Assembly: GCA_007644065.1 (NCBI GenBank)
Contig: VJWN01000015.1
Location: 852,658 to 916,657, forward strand
Direction of reading: 5' to 3'
Origin: Margaritispora aquatica
Lineage: Eukaryota; Ascomycota; Leotiomycetes; Helotiales; Discinellaceae
DNA length: 64,000 nucleotides
The notes beneath the pieces were generated by a model. That model was not told the origin of the DNA. It searched no databases and saw only the letters and a list, made by a program, of their open reading frames with translations. Made by a program: the position numbers and the translations under genes. Positions within the stretch are counted from its first letter, which is position 1. Every line of letters starts with the position of its first letter. Positions 24,847 through 36,753 of this stretch are shown here, in pieces.

Positions 24847-27800
24847 TTTCTAAACTTCGAACATCAATTTAAGAACTACAGATTGACAACGCCCTCCGTC
24901 ACTCTGACCATCACGATCTAACGGCATATTGTGTTACGGCGTTTAGCATATGAGCATCTTTCAGACACTTTTAATCCTTGTACATTCAAGCTTTTCCTGG
25001 ACTCTCGGACTATCCGCCTGTATATACTTCTAATTCCTCCTAAGTTCGAGAGTTCATGGAATTTGGATTCATGGACCCTTTTTACCAACCATATTTAATA
25101 TTAATAATGTCAATGGCCACGATTTCAGCATCACGAAATAGACGACAACGACGAATGGTCCCAGACAAACCCTTTCACTTCTTGTCTTGTGCACTCGTAA
25201 GAGTCGCAAAGATTACCGTTTTTTGGTTGTGTTCATAGAACTACCTACCATCGCTAGAGTTACCGCACCTGTCTCAAAGAATAGATGAGAAGGTTTTGCT
25301 GGGCTCGTTTGTGTATGATTGAAGACTCAGTATGGGTGACGAGTCTCACGGCGCTAAGTATAGAAAGTCGTGCATGGAGTTAAGGGATTGCTCGAGGTTC
25401 TTGATTTAGAACAATACGGGTATGGGTGTAGAGCAGTCACTGAGACGTGAGGCTGGATGTGCGTCTAGGTTCCGACTTACTGGGAACAGCTGGCCGGACG
25501 GGGCAGAGAGGGGCTTTGCAGTGGAGCAGAAGGAAGACAGGACTGTGAAGATAGACATAGCTACAGAGCTGGGATGGACAAAGGGCAGGACACGATGGAG
25601 AGAGAGAGAGTGACGCCTTCAGTTTGAGCTGTTGCTCGCGGGGCTGGTTCAGATAGACATACAATTAATGCAAGACGATAAGAAGTTCATCCACTCCTCG
25701 TTTCTGTTTCATCCTCTGTGAGACAAGAGTACCTCTGCGTGCCTCAAGGTAAGGTACCAGTCGGTGGGAAAACGTGGGGAAATGGTAGGTATGCAGGCAA
25801 GCTGCTTAGCGAAATGAGGGGAAGAAGGTTTGGAGGGAAGAAGGAAGCACGTAGCCGGGAAGGGAATGTGGATATGAAGTTGGGGTATGGTGTATGAAAT
25901 ATGGTGTGGTGGTGGTATAGTGGAGGCAGTGCAGAGGTAGTTCAGAGATAGTAGGCTGTGGGTAGTGCAGGAGATTGATAGAAGATGAGGGAATGAGAGC
26001 ATAGGAGAGGAGCGAGAGGAGTCAGAACCTGGGTATGGTAGTATGGTGTGATATGGTATGGTGGAGGGAGAGAGGGAGAGGGAGAGGGTGACAAATAAGG
26101 TAAGTGGGTAAGGAAAGGGAAGGTAATATGAACAAACGGCACCTGCACCTGGCTAGATAAGGTAGGAAAGATAGATTTGTAGCTTGTACTTGAGAGGACA
26201 TTGTTTGGTTTGTATTTGTATTTGTATTTCTAGCTCTAGCTCTCCCCCTCCCTCGCGTTCCTGAGTACCTATCTACCTATCTACCCATCATCCACTGTCC
26301 TCTGTCTATCTACCTAGCTTTGCTTTCTACATACGTGATTTATGTTATGGGAAAGTAGATAGATATGATGGAAGGTACGTAAGTAAAGTAAAGTTCCTAA
26401 GTACCTCCCATGAATCAAAATAACAACAGAACTCACCGTACCTAAGCAAGTTACAGCATTTTGTGCATTTCGTGGAGCTGTATATATACATACATATGTG
26501 ATATAATTGCAGGTAAAGTACATAAAGAGTGATAACCACTAACTAAATACAGACAGGCAGATCTTCTTTCTTACCTTATAATCAAAGCAACCTGCAGAGC
26601 CCACCCAGCAACTCAACCTAGCATGCACGCCGGTTTCCCTTCCCTCTCCTTGCCTAACAGGTAAGGTAAAGTATGCCTGAGATGATTCCCTGGTTCCTGA
26701 CCCTGATTATCAGGCAGATCATCTGGTCGAACCAATGAAAACGCTACCCACCTCTCTCCTCTTCTCTGCATAAGCATGAGCATGAGCATGAGATAGGTGG
26801 GGATGGAAGAGAGAGAGGGAGAGAGATCTTTGTTGCACGTCGCTGTTTAGGCTGCGTGGTTGACGCGTGTTTTTTATTTTCGCTAGGTTGGCGGGCTGCC
26901 TCGCTCGGTCGCGTGCTCGCTTAAGCTAGGTAGGTTGGCGGGGTTGGGATTGGGGTTGGGATGCATGGCAACATAAAAGGTATTATACCCCTTGAGAAAG
27001 CGAAGGAGAAAATAATATGTGAGTAAGTGAGTGAGTGAATAGAGGAGTGGTTGCTTGATTGATTGATTGGATGTCTCATGAGACGTAGTAGATACCATAC
27101 GATTCGATGCGTCGACTAACTACCTTATAAAGTACTAGATCCAGCCAGCCAGCTAAGTACCTACCTATCAAAAAAACAATGAAACTAGGTGCGCACCCTT
27201 CACTTAAAGGATTGGATATATAAATGCCCCCCCGGGGGAATTCACAAGGCAAAAGGAGGGGGTGTTTAAACAACGAAAGAAATGTAAACAAACGAGTTCT
27301 ACGTTTGGTTCTTTAGTCAAATACGACAAGGAGATGGTTTCTCGTTTCAGAAAATGGAGATCTGAATTTGAGGTACTCGTCAAGCTTAGGTATCTGCTCG
27401 AATGATGAAAGCCGAGGTAAGGAGGCAAAAAGTTCAAAGACAACGAGTAAAAAAGACAGAGTTAGAGTTAGAGGATGTGAGAGGTGGGCTGACCGCACCC
27501 CCCCTCAAATTGATCCTCGCTGGATGGTTCACAAGCTAGTGCCAAGTGCCATGTAGGAATCACAGAGTACCTAAGAGGAAAACATTCTATGAACTCGCTT
27601 TGTCGAAACACCATCTCAGGTGATTGGTTCGGTAAAGTTGCATTGCGCAAGGTTGTAGAGGCAGAAAAGCCATCGATATCCATTCGTCCACTTATCCACC
27701 CATTCATTTCCTCATCGACAAATACATGACTATGACCTTCATTCATTCGTTCCCTCTATAACCATGATATCATAATGCTGAGCCCCACTGTCTACCTGCC

Positions 27801-28020
27801 TGCCTGTCTTCATGCCGGTTCCAATATTCCGTACCGTGAGTCCGCTGACTGATGCCCTTGGGCCCAGCTAAACACAAAACAAACGAAAAAACAGTGCCAA
27901 GTAACATCGCTCAAGTAACATCGCGCAAAAAAGAAGAGACCGTAACGAGCTTCTCGAAATTGAGAAGCTTGGAAAAGACCTGAAAGGCTTTTGGCAGTGA
28001 TATGTCCTCCATCCTCACAT
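24847..28020. other. 3.2 kb convergent intergenic region rich in short repeats
   Basis: Separates the 3' ends of AUR1 and the kinase gene. It holds GGTATGGTGT-like runs (about 25880-25920 and 26030-26060), GAGAGG runs (about 26065-26090), TTTGTA repeats (about 26215-26230), CTATCTAC repeats (about 26270-26310), GCATGA repeats (about 26768-26790), TTGGGGTTGGGAT repeats (about 26937-26960) and GATT/GAGT repeats (about 27020-27070). No open frame in it looks like a gene. Confidence 0.7.
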
Positions 28021-29365
28021 TTATCTACCAGCTTTCATCGTTGCAGCTGACCATAAACCCTTTGTTGTCTCAGCGATTCTCCTCGTTTGTGCTTCGATCT
28101 GTGCCTCGGATTGACCTTGGCCCGAACTACGCTCGACGCCACGCATATGCGTATTCTCATGACTTCCGTTGCCTGCTCCTACGGTGCTGGGTCCAGTAGA
28201 GTAGCCGGAATCTTGGTCCATTGGATCGCCCATACCTTGCACACCCGAGTCGCCATTGTTGTGCTGTAATGGCTTCGCTCCTCTTGCTGGATCGTTCGAA
28301 ACGATACCATCCATCATGCCTCCCTGACCTTCTCGGAGCTTGTTGATTGCTCGTACAGTATCGATAGCTGCATGCAGTGTCCTCCTTGCGTTGAAATTCT
28401 TCTTCACCACTGGTAGTAAATCGCTTCCCTGCTGCTCCTTGGTGCCAATCTGCTCCCCAGACACAAATGGATGTGACAAGGCTTCATGCGCAGTCAATCT
28501 TTGTGTGGGATCGATAGTCAAGCAACGCTTGATGAAATCTCGTGCTGCCAGACTGACGCCTCTCCAGTATTCAATCGGTGTAAAGCTGTAATCTGCTATC
28601 AAAATGGCCTGCATCTCCTCCAGATTCGAATCTCGATCAAAAGGTGTGTAACCGCAAAGCAAGAAGTATGTTATCACTCCAATAGCCCAGATATCTACAG
28701 GTTTACCATGTCCAGTCTTCTTAAAGATCTCGGGCGCCATATATCCGGGAGTCCCACATGTTGTGGTTAGCACATGGAACTGCTCCTCGTCCATGATGCG
28801 ACTGAGCCCAAAATCTGCGATTAGGAGGTCGGCATTATCTTCTGGTGTTCGGAATAGGAGATTTTCAGGCTTCAAATCGCGATGAACAATGCCATGATCA
28901 TGAAGGTATGCAACCGCAGAGAGAGTCGCACGTATCAAATCTGCGGCATCGGATTCATAGTAGGAGCCTTTTCGGCAGATGCGATCAAACAACTCTCCAC
29001 CCAATGCCAGATCGGTGACAAGATATAGATTGTTGAGCGTCTCAAAGTAGTCAACTAAGGTGAGGATGTTCTGGTGGCCCATGGACACGCGTTTAAGGAC
29101 TGCGATTTCATTACGGACCTAGATAGTGGGGTTAGCGACGACAGTGATTGCGACGTTGGCACGAAAGGCAGCGTACCATGTGTTCGCGACCGGCCATTAA
29201 CCTCTTGTTGATGACCTTGGCGGCATAATATCGTCCAGTATCAATGTGCACACACTCTTTGACGACTGAATATGATCCAGCTCCTAAAGTCTTCCCGGTC
29301 TTGTAACGACAAGCCTGAACTGCGGGCTTGCCCTGCTGGGTATCCTGTGGATTGGAATAGCTCAT
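28021..29365 (-). CDS. cmkA: Ca2+/calmodulin-dependent protein kinase
   Basis: A predicted cytosolic Ser/Thr kinase of the CaMK group, 428 residues, in two exons: 29365-29177 and 29118-28021 (intron GTACGC..TAG, 58 bp, phase 0). The start is the ATG giving MSYSNPQDTQQGKPAVQ. The kinase domain is complete: glycine loop LGAGSYSVVKE, Lys in YYAAKVINK, HRDLKPENLL catalytic loop, DFGLSRI, and the activation segment with a Thr in TTCGTPGYMAPE, the position phosphorylated by an upstream CaMKK in CaMKI-type enzymes. The segment VVKKNFNARRTLHAAIDTVR after the domain fits the autoinhibitory/calmodulin-binding helix. The C-terminal tail is Gly/Ser-rich and hydrophilic. The closest characterised relative I recall is Aspergillus nidulans CMKA; the symbol is by family resemblance and a paralogue is not excluded. 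Confidence 0.93.
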
Positions 29366-30858
29366 GTTAAGCAAGCGATGTAGTGTAGGTTGTAGACAAT
29401 CAGGACGATGTTTCTATTAAGCAAATGTTGACAGGATGGGTTCGTAAGCGGCTCTTGAAATTTTGACGGACGCGCTTGATGCAATGCTTCGGTAGATATG
29501 AACTTCGAGGTCGGAGTGCGGGGTCCTTGGGTTTGACTGGATCCGAGGGGTTTGGTGACTGTGATTTCAGCTGTGACTGGACTGATTGTACGACTGTACT
29601 GTATTGGATGACTTGTCTAAGTAATTGTGCGACATGAAAATTCAGGAATAAATGGAGATGTTGGGAGATATTGCTGGATATAATGTTTTTTAATGGTCCA
29701 AGTATGAAATCAGGTCAGCACTCTCCCTCCTTCTTCCCTTCTTTCCTCCTGCTTCGTCCTTGAGCTGATTCGCTCCTTCCTTTCCTTCCTTCAGCCGCTT
29801 CCAACTGCCTTTGATGACATTCTGATGCCAGTTTGATTGGTTCTAGGAACGTAACTTCGGATGGGATTGGCTGGAAAGATAATGCGGAAGGTGCAGAAGA
29901 ACCCCTAAAAACTCGGCCTGAATCGTCCTGAATCCCTCCTCTTCATTAGTCATCCTCGTCCTTCTTTCTTAGGGCTGAGATGGTTTTGTTATCGACCTCT
30001 GATACTATATACTAACTATCCTATCCTATACCATACCATACTTTGGCAATTCTGCGAATAACCTCACTTCCATTCTCACATGTCATTCATATTATGTGAA
30101 CATATATGCTCAGCTCCGACAAAATATTCATTATCTGCACTCGGCACCGAGACTATATTCTGATACAGCTTACAACCCAGCATGCCTAGCCCTGGGATCA
30201 TCTCTGGATTGTCTCTGCAGGTGGACTCTCAATCCATACCTTACAGTACTTACTGTACCAAGCCCCAAACTGATCTTCATCTCATCTTCTTAGAGTTCAC
30301 AACGAAGCTTTTCACCGGCATCTCCTCGCTTGGCCCCTTTCTACTTGACAGGCCAAGGTGTATACAAAGATGTATATCCGGGGGAAACGTCATGAACCTT
30401 GAATACGAAAATCGCATCACGTGGTCCCCACTTGGAGGCTCAAATCCCATACCCGTGTGCTGGTTGTCCGCGCGTTCATGCAGAAAATAGCATGATGCTT
30501 GACAGAGAGAGTGGACGACTTCGAAGAAATGGGACAATTCCGCGGTTTGATCTCCCACAAACTCTAATGCAAACACCACAAGCAGCCTTGTGGAGGCCTT
30601 TTGTATCCATTTTATGAGTGGCGCAGAGCCCTACCCACCTGCAAATGGTAAGTCATTTCCAGCGCATTCGTGGGCCGAGTCGTGTCCCTTTTTCTGTTTT
30701 ATATTCTGCATTTCTTATGTCGCTGTCCACCTAGGTCTTTTTCTGTTCTGTTTGTTGTGTGCATGCTCTTGTTTTTTATGCTCGAACGCGTGCTGTAACC
30801 GAAGACAAAAGTTTGATCTTATCATTTTCTTATTCGCACGAAAAATATTCACAGAGTC
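29366..30858. other. divergent intergenic region
   Basis: Upstream of the kinase (minus) and of the membrane-anchored Ser/Thr-rich protein (plus). It may contain a missed 5' exon with a signal peptide for the latter gene; a CT-rich stretch (about 29720-29790) lies within. Nothing else was recognised. Confidence 0.5.
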
Positions 30859-32094
30859 ATGGTTGCTCTGGCACTAGCTCAAGGAGGTGGAGGAGGTGGA
30901 GGACAAAATCCCAATGGAGGTGGGAATTCAGGTCAACCAGGTTCGAATCAAGGAGCGACAACATCAACGACCTCATCCTTTCCGTCACAACAAACTCCAA
31001 GCACTACATCTACAAATCCTTGGGCAGTCTCAAGTTCGACTGCTTCGGCCACATCGACATCTACATCGACGACATCAACATCTTCATCTGGATCTGGAGT
31101 ACAGAAAGAGATCATCATTGGAGCCGTAGTCGGTGGTCTCGCATTGCTACTCATCATTGCCATAACAGCTCTATGCTGCCTTCATCGTCGCAAAAAGCGG
31201 GAACAAGCAGCGAAATCTGGTGCTGCCCAACCAGTAACCTACTCAGGACTCAACACAGCATTCTCTGGCGTCCCATTCAGAAACCACGACCGTAATCTCA
31301 GCCCTCAGCAAACCCAATCTCTCCTCCCAGGAGCCACAGGATTGGGCATCAGAGGAGGAGCAGGAGGAAGCTCAATCCCAATGACCAGCTCAGCGGACAC
31401 CGATCTGTTCCTCCCTAGCTACACTGAGAGCCAAGCAGCCTCAGCACAATCTAGTCCCATGATGAGCCAGCACATACATACACCACAGTACTCACCCGTC
31501 GACGCCCGCAACGTCTCACCCCTCAGCGTGCTAATGCCTCCCAATCCAATCATGCACGACATTTCACCCCAAACCACAGGTGGCAGTTCACAAACCCTCG
31601 TAGAAAGGGAGAGAGACACGATGGGCTTCCCCGTCGAGCGTGACTTCGAGATGGTGCGTCTGACTGAACCAGTGCCACACATCCCCGTTCCGATTGTCGC
31701 GCCCATCCCACGGCATCCACTCGTCCAGCAAGACTCTCTCGAGCGGGTTATCAGGGAAGGTATGGTTTCCAGCCCCAGTCCAGCGATCAGCATGCTCGAG
31801 CCTGCGGCTATCAATCCTGCGCGATTGAGGGTCATGAGCCAAGAGATGCCTCGGGAGAGCCCGATATTGGGAAATGACCCTAGTCATGTGAGGTTGCTAC
31901 CGCGGGAAAATGGGGAGGATGTGCCTAGTCCAATGGTTGGGCCTACGACTGGACTTGGTGGTGGGTTGGCGAGGAATAATACTGTTAGCACGGTCAGCAG
32001 CATGGGACAAAGCGTCATTAGTGACGATGCGTTGGATCGATTGGGAGTTGGGCACGGAGTGCGTGATACGCCGCAGCCAAGGAGCTATCAATGA
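30859..32094 (+). CDS. Ser/Thr-rich single-pass membrane protein, function unknown
   Basis: Unrecognised protein of 411 residues as read from the ATG at 30859. It starts MVALALAQGGGGGGGQNPNG; 'ALALAQ' looks like the end of a signal peptide, so a short upstream exon encoding the hydrophobic core may be missing, because the sequence just before the ATG reads ATTCACAG, a possible acceptor. Residues about 30-80 are almost only Ser and Thr (likely O-mannosylated), followed by one clear transmembrane helix (IIIGAVVGGLALLLIIAITA, about 86-108) and a basic stop (HRRKKREQ). The remaining 300 residues are hydrophilic, Pro/Ser-rich and probably disordered. This layout resembles wall-stress sensors of the Mid2/Wsc kind, but no WSC or other domain is present, so the comparison is only architectural. 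Convergent with CWH43. Confidence 0.75.
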   Translation: MVALALAQGGGGGGGQNPNGGGNSGQPGSNQGATTSTTSSFPSQQTPSTTSTNPWAVSSSTASATSTSTSTTSTSSSGSGVQKEIIIGAVVGGLALLLIIAITALCCLHRRKKREQAAKSGAAQPVTYSGLNTAFSGVPFRNHDRNLSPQQTQSLLPGATGLGIRGGAGGSSIPMTSSADTDLFLPSYTESQAASAQSSPMMSQHIHTPQYSPVDARNVSPLSVLMPPNPIMHDISPQTTGGSSQTLVERERDTMGFPVERDFEMVRLTEPVPHIPVPIVAPIPRHPLVQQDSLERVIREGMVSSPSPAISMLEPAAINPARLRVMSQEMPRESPILGNDPSHVRLLPRENGEDVPSPMVGPTTGLGGGLARNNTVSTVSSMGQSVISDDALDRLGVGHGVRDTPQPRSYQ

Positions 32095-33033
32095 AGTGAT
32101 ATTTTGCGAATGGCGCAATCTAAAGACGTCAAACAACACAGAAACTGGGGGTAATTGCGACGGGTGGCTGATTCGAGACGGGGGGTGAATGAGATATGAA
32201 TGAGGAGGGCTTCAAAGAATGCCGAGTGGAAAGGGAAGAGAATATACGACTATGGAAATCCAGGCCAGGCAGGTGTTTGGGAGTTGGCATTTTAATTTGA
32301 AGAATACCCTATGCATGCATACTACCAGTCGACCACAAGCACGGAACACGCAACACGCAGCAAGACGATGAGGGCCTTGTTTGGAAGATTGGTGGTGGTG
32401 GCTGAAGAATCAAATGACTGGTGGTTGGCTCTATAGAGGGAGGAGAGAGGAAAGAGGGGAGAGAAAGGGAGATAGGAAGCTTAAGAGCTATCACCTTATG
32501 TGAGACGAGACGAGAAGGAAGTGATAGGTAGATACGTCGAGATATATCGGCAGGGAATGAAGTAAAGAATCGAAAGAGATTGGTTGATCGTCATGCATTC
32601 ATGCTTTTTATCATTTCCAGAAACTATCGTGTGTCGATATCGACGAAATAGATGAATAGTGAAACATCGAACCAAATCCAAAGTATCTATTCATACACTT
32701 CAAGAAGTTGAATAGCTCTGGTTTTCTTGGGATGTTTCACATATCAAAACACAAGCACGAAGTAGTATTTTGAATCGCATTTTATTTCAAGACTCTCCTG
32801 GTATTATCGCAATCCCTCACTCGCATTGTCCGTCACCCCAGGGGAATAATTACCTACCTACCAACTTACCTTAAACAAAGAAAGCCGACCTCCCCATAAC
32901 CCACACCCCATAAAGTCATAAGCGTAAAAGTCATCCACTCGCCCAACCATGCATACACCTCTCGTCCCCTTCTAGTATCCCGATTACCCAACCAATCCTC
33001 GACAGAACCTCTCTCGTATATCCCTTAAAGTCC
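32095..33033. other. convergent intergenic region
   Basis: Between the 3' ends of the membrane protein gene and CWH43. GAGAGG-rich DNA near 32440-32475; otherwise nothing recognised. Confidence 0.6.
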
Positions 33034-36000
33034 TCAAGCATAATACCTCGGCTCATCGAAGACGTGGTATTGATGGCCACGCACACCCTCGCCCCTAAAC
33101 ATCTGTGGAAAACGCATGCCCTCAGGAACATTCTCTTCCTTTATGATTGCATCCCGCACCTTCGCCTTCTCGCTTGGCTTCTCGCCGATTTTGAATTTAC
33201 CAACTTGCAATTCTGTGTCTGTGATGGTCGATCTTGATACGCGTGCATATCCTGTACGCTTCAAGCCTTTGTACAAGATGTACTCGCACCATCTATCCCA
33301 GTCGCTAGGGTCAATGTCATGCATACCACTAACGTCCGACACATAGGTATTGTAGTTGCCCTCCAGTGGCTTAGTAACTAAGTATGACAGCAAGATGGAA
33401 GGACGAGGTGACGCTCCCATGAGTTTGGACAGATATTCTGATTGCAGTCTTCTATCTTCTGGGTCCTCTTCTTGGCCAGAATGGAACACAAAAACATCAA
33501 CCATCTCACCGTAGACATCTAAAGTAGCCTCGATCGCTGGTGCGAGCTCGCCGACAGGTGATGGGAGTAGATGGTGCGTTGAGTTGACAATTGGGAACTT
33601 GGATAACAGCGCACAACCCCAGGTATGCTTGTTCGGACCTGGTCCATAGTCCACGTACATTCCGAGCTCTTCAGCAAGGAATTGAGTTGTGTCGCGATTG
33701 CCCATGATAATGCGCTGCAGATCAGATTCCAAGAGGCCAATCACATCAATTTCAAGCTCCTTAATCAGATCTCGCATACGGTATTCGGAAGACCACATAT
33801 CATTGTCGAGGGAAAAATGAATTGTCCAGATACCCGCAGTCATGATCTTGTCATCCTTGTGATATGGAACATAATCGTATGTTGGAAATCTCAAGTATGC
33901 TATAGATACTGAGAGAAGTTGTAGCAGTCCAAGAACGTAAAGATAATATGATCTTTGCTTTCGAGGACTCAGATAGGCGTTGGTACGCCTCTTCTGAGCA
34001 GCGGGTGTTGATGATACCGATGTGAACACACCACATCCAATGAGAAGCATCATTGCTGTCATCACCCAATCAGTGCGCTCACGGACAAGTGGTCCACCAG
34101 GAACGAAGGCATATGCAACGACCCAAACATGGAACAGAACCATAAAGTTGTAGACTAGGAAACCAAGACCGAAGGATTTTGCTGGACTTTTGCGAGCAGC
34201 AGAACCGACCAAAGGTACCGACGAAGCCATGAGATAGATTGCCAAAACTAGGGCTCCATAATATCCAGTCCAGTTCGTGTATAAAGTCAAAACTGCGGCG
34301 CCAACACATCCAATACCGTAAAAAGACCAGCCTTGTGCAATATCCTCCCTAAAAATACCAAGTAACAGGCCTCCTGCCATTGCTGCAATTGTCCAAGCAC
34401 CATGTGGAGCAGAAATCGGACCACGGACTGGGTAGCCTTCCCAATTCCAGAGAATCATGGTACTCGAATCTGAGAGCAACGAATGTAGGCCAAAGAATAG
34501 TCCTCCTAGGCCAAGTCCTGCTAAAACTGATGATCCTTCTTTGCGCCCTTGTACTGCAAGCCCATTACCACCTGTAAGAGTTGGCTTTCGTGTTGATCGA
34601 TGCACGGCCATTACAGCCAGCAGGAATCCAAGTCCATTCCAGCCTCCGTTGGATGCATGGGATGTTGGCCAAATCGGGTTGCTTGTTTGCCATGTGAATT
34701 TCACAACACTTGAAGCAACAAGCCCTATTGTCCACGCCGAGATCTTAGATTCCAATCGACCTGGATGACCAGCTGCCGAATACCATGTGGCTGCCCAAGA
34801 AAGACATGACATCCAAATTGCAAATCCAACTGCAAAAAGTCTCAAAACGGGGTTAGTGACTAGATACGCAAGCAATCCTGCCAGTGATAAGAAATGACAA
34901 GCTCGCAAGTTGTTGACGACCAAGGAGCGCAAAGATGGAATACCCAGCAGGAAGGGTGAGACACTTGACATAACCATCACCTCATAGCCAGAGATGCCCA
35001 TATGCCAGAGTGGAAAATCTGCGGCTGTTAGTGTTTATTACGTATATTTCGAGAAAAAACACTTACACCAGACCAAAACTCCTAAGGATGTCAACATCGA
35101 CCAAAAGACAAACTGAACAGTTTTAGCAAGAAGCAAGCAGTGTCATCTTGTTCACTCACGCCATTGTAGACATCCGCCAAAGCATCGATCGATTCCGCCC
35201 ATGAGAAAGATTGTCCAAAGACTTGTCCAACTTGTTTATTTTTCCTACTGAGGTATTAGACAAAGAAACCACAAAAGAACTATGCAGTTCACGTACTCCT
35301 TCTCTAGAACTGCATCCGCCAGCATTTTGTTCTTCCTGTAATATAAATTTTTAGAAAAAATTCATTTGACATCACTGTCACCCAATGTATAATATACATG
35401 AATCATTTTGGAAGCCGGTAGACGTACCCCTTGCTTACGCCTTTCACGTCTCGGACAATCAGCTCGAAAGTATCGAAATCAAGAGCAGTAACAGCATCAA
35501 ATCCCACATCGAACAAGATCAGCGCCCACTCAAAAAAAGCATATGTGGTGTATGCTAGGATTCAGTTAGTGATTTTCAACTTTACCAAAATCTGTGCACT
35601 TTACCTCCTGCCACCCTGTGAACTTTATGTTGAATGAAAAAGTACACGAGGGGTACTAATGTCGAAAAGAATGCCCCAGCCAGATATTTTCTGTACTTGA
35701 CAGCCCGGGCATTAGTTGGACTCAATGCCAAACAACCAAGGGTCCATGGCAGCGTCGCAACCAGATATGAGATCATAAAGATGTCGTGCCAATCGTGGTC
35801 ATCAGTTGATGTAACATATGTCCATCCTCCGCAGGTCAACGTTCGGAAGATGCCCATGAATGCGACAAACTTGGGAAGTGTTGTGTTTGGGCGGGCAGTG
35901 AGGAGATACCATAATCCGACAAGAGCGAAGCGAGGACCTATTCTAGTTATTGATTGTCCGAAGAGAAAAGGATCATCTTTTCCGTACCAGATGTTATGGC

Positions 36001-36299
36001 TATGAAGAGCATAAAGAACGACCTCTCGGGGTACCGATCTCCAATTGTCGCCGAGACCGAAGGAAACCACTCATCGGGATATCCATAGTATTCGTTTTGA
36101 ACGATCTTGTGATAATGGAGTGAAATCCCAACAATTAAAGCGCTGAGGAAGGCGACTTTTGAAGAATGTCAGCAAAATCGTTGAACAAGCGTTTGTTTTT
36201 GGAGTGCTACAAACCATATGCAACTGCAGTATGCGTCCAAGACACCCATTTGGCGGAAAAGGCGAGCACAACATCGCCATCTTTGTATTTAGGAGCCAT
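33034..36299 (-). CDS. CWH43: GPI-anchor lipid remodelling protein Cwh43
   Basis: An ER membrane protein needed to place ceramide on GPI anchors in yeast. I read eight exons: 36299-36215, 36155-35988, 35937-35605, 35554-35428, 35335-35297, 35247-35160, 35112-35067 and 35018-33034, giving 956 residues with every junction in frame. The start [15 protein letters not shown] is the first ATG of that frame. The N-terminal part is the FRAG1/PGAP2-like domain ([50 protein letters not shown]). A central multi-helix region follows ([12 protein letters not shown] and on). The last ~250 residues are an endonuclease/exonuclease/phosphatase-like domain ([54 protein letters not shown]). In some organisms the N- and C-terminal halves are separate genes; here they are fused as in yeast. 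It shares a 454-bp divergent upstream region with UTP6. Confidence 0.95.
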
Positions 36300-36753
36300 T
36301 GCAATTGGGGAGCAAAGCATGCAAAGCAGAGGTTCACATCCAAAAGAGCGTGGTCCGAAAATATCGGTGCGAAGAATGAAGGATAGAAGGAAAGAAAGCC
36401 AGACGCGCCGAGAAGTAGTTTGATGATGCTTTTGTTCTCTCTCTTCCAAACCACGAGCCACTTTGACTTCCACTGCCGGAGCTTCCGTCCGACCCAGGCG
36501 TTTGCAGCAACATTGATGACACTATTTCGTAATTAGTTAAGCGGGAGCGGTGAAAAGTGGGGTAGCCGGCTCAGGTACCCCTGCATGTTTTGCTTGGGGT
36601 ATTCTGGACTTTTGCGACCGAGAATTTTTGGTCTCTCTATCCGGTACACCTCAAAAATTGAACCATTTCCAATCACCACAATCACCACAACCAGAGAAAT
36701 AACAAATACGCAGAGGCTCAACCACCCTATAGTTAATACAATCCGACCTCATC
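36300..36753. promoter_or_regulatory. divergent promoter region CWH43/UTP6
   Basis: 454 bp separate the start codons of CWH43 (minus) and UTP6 (plus). A shared or bidirectional promoter is inferred from geometry only; no specific element was identified. Confidence 0.45.
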
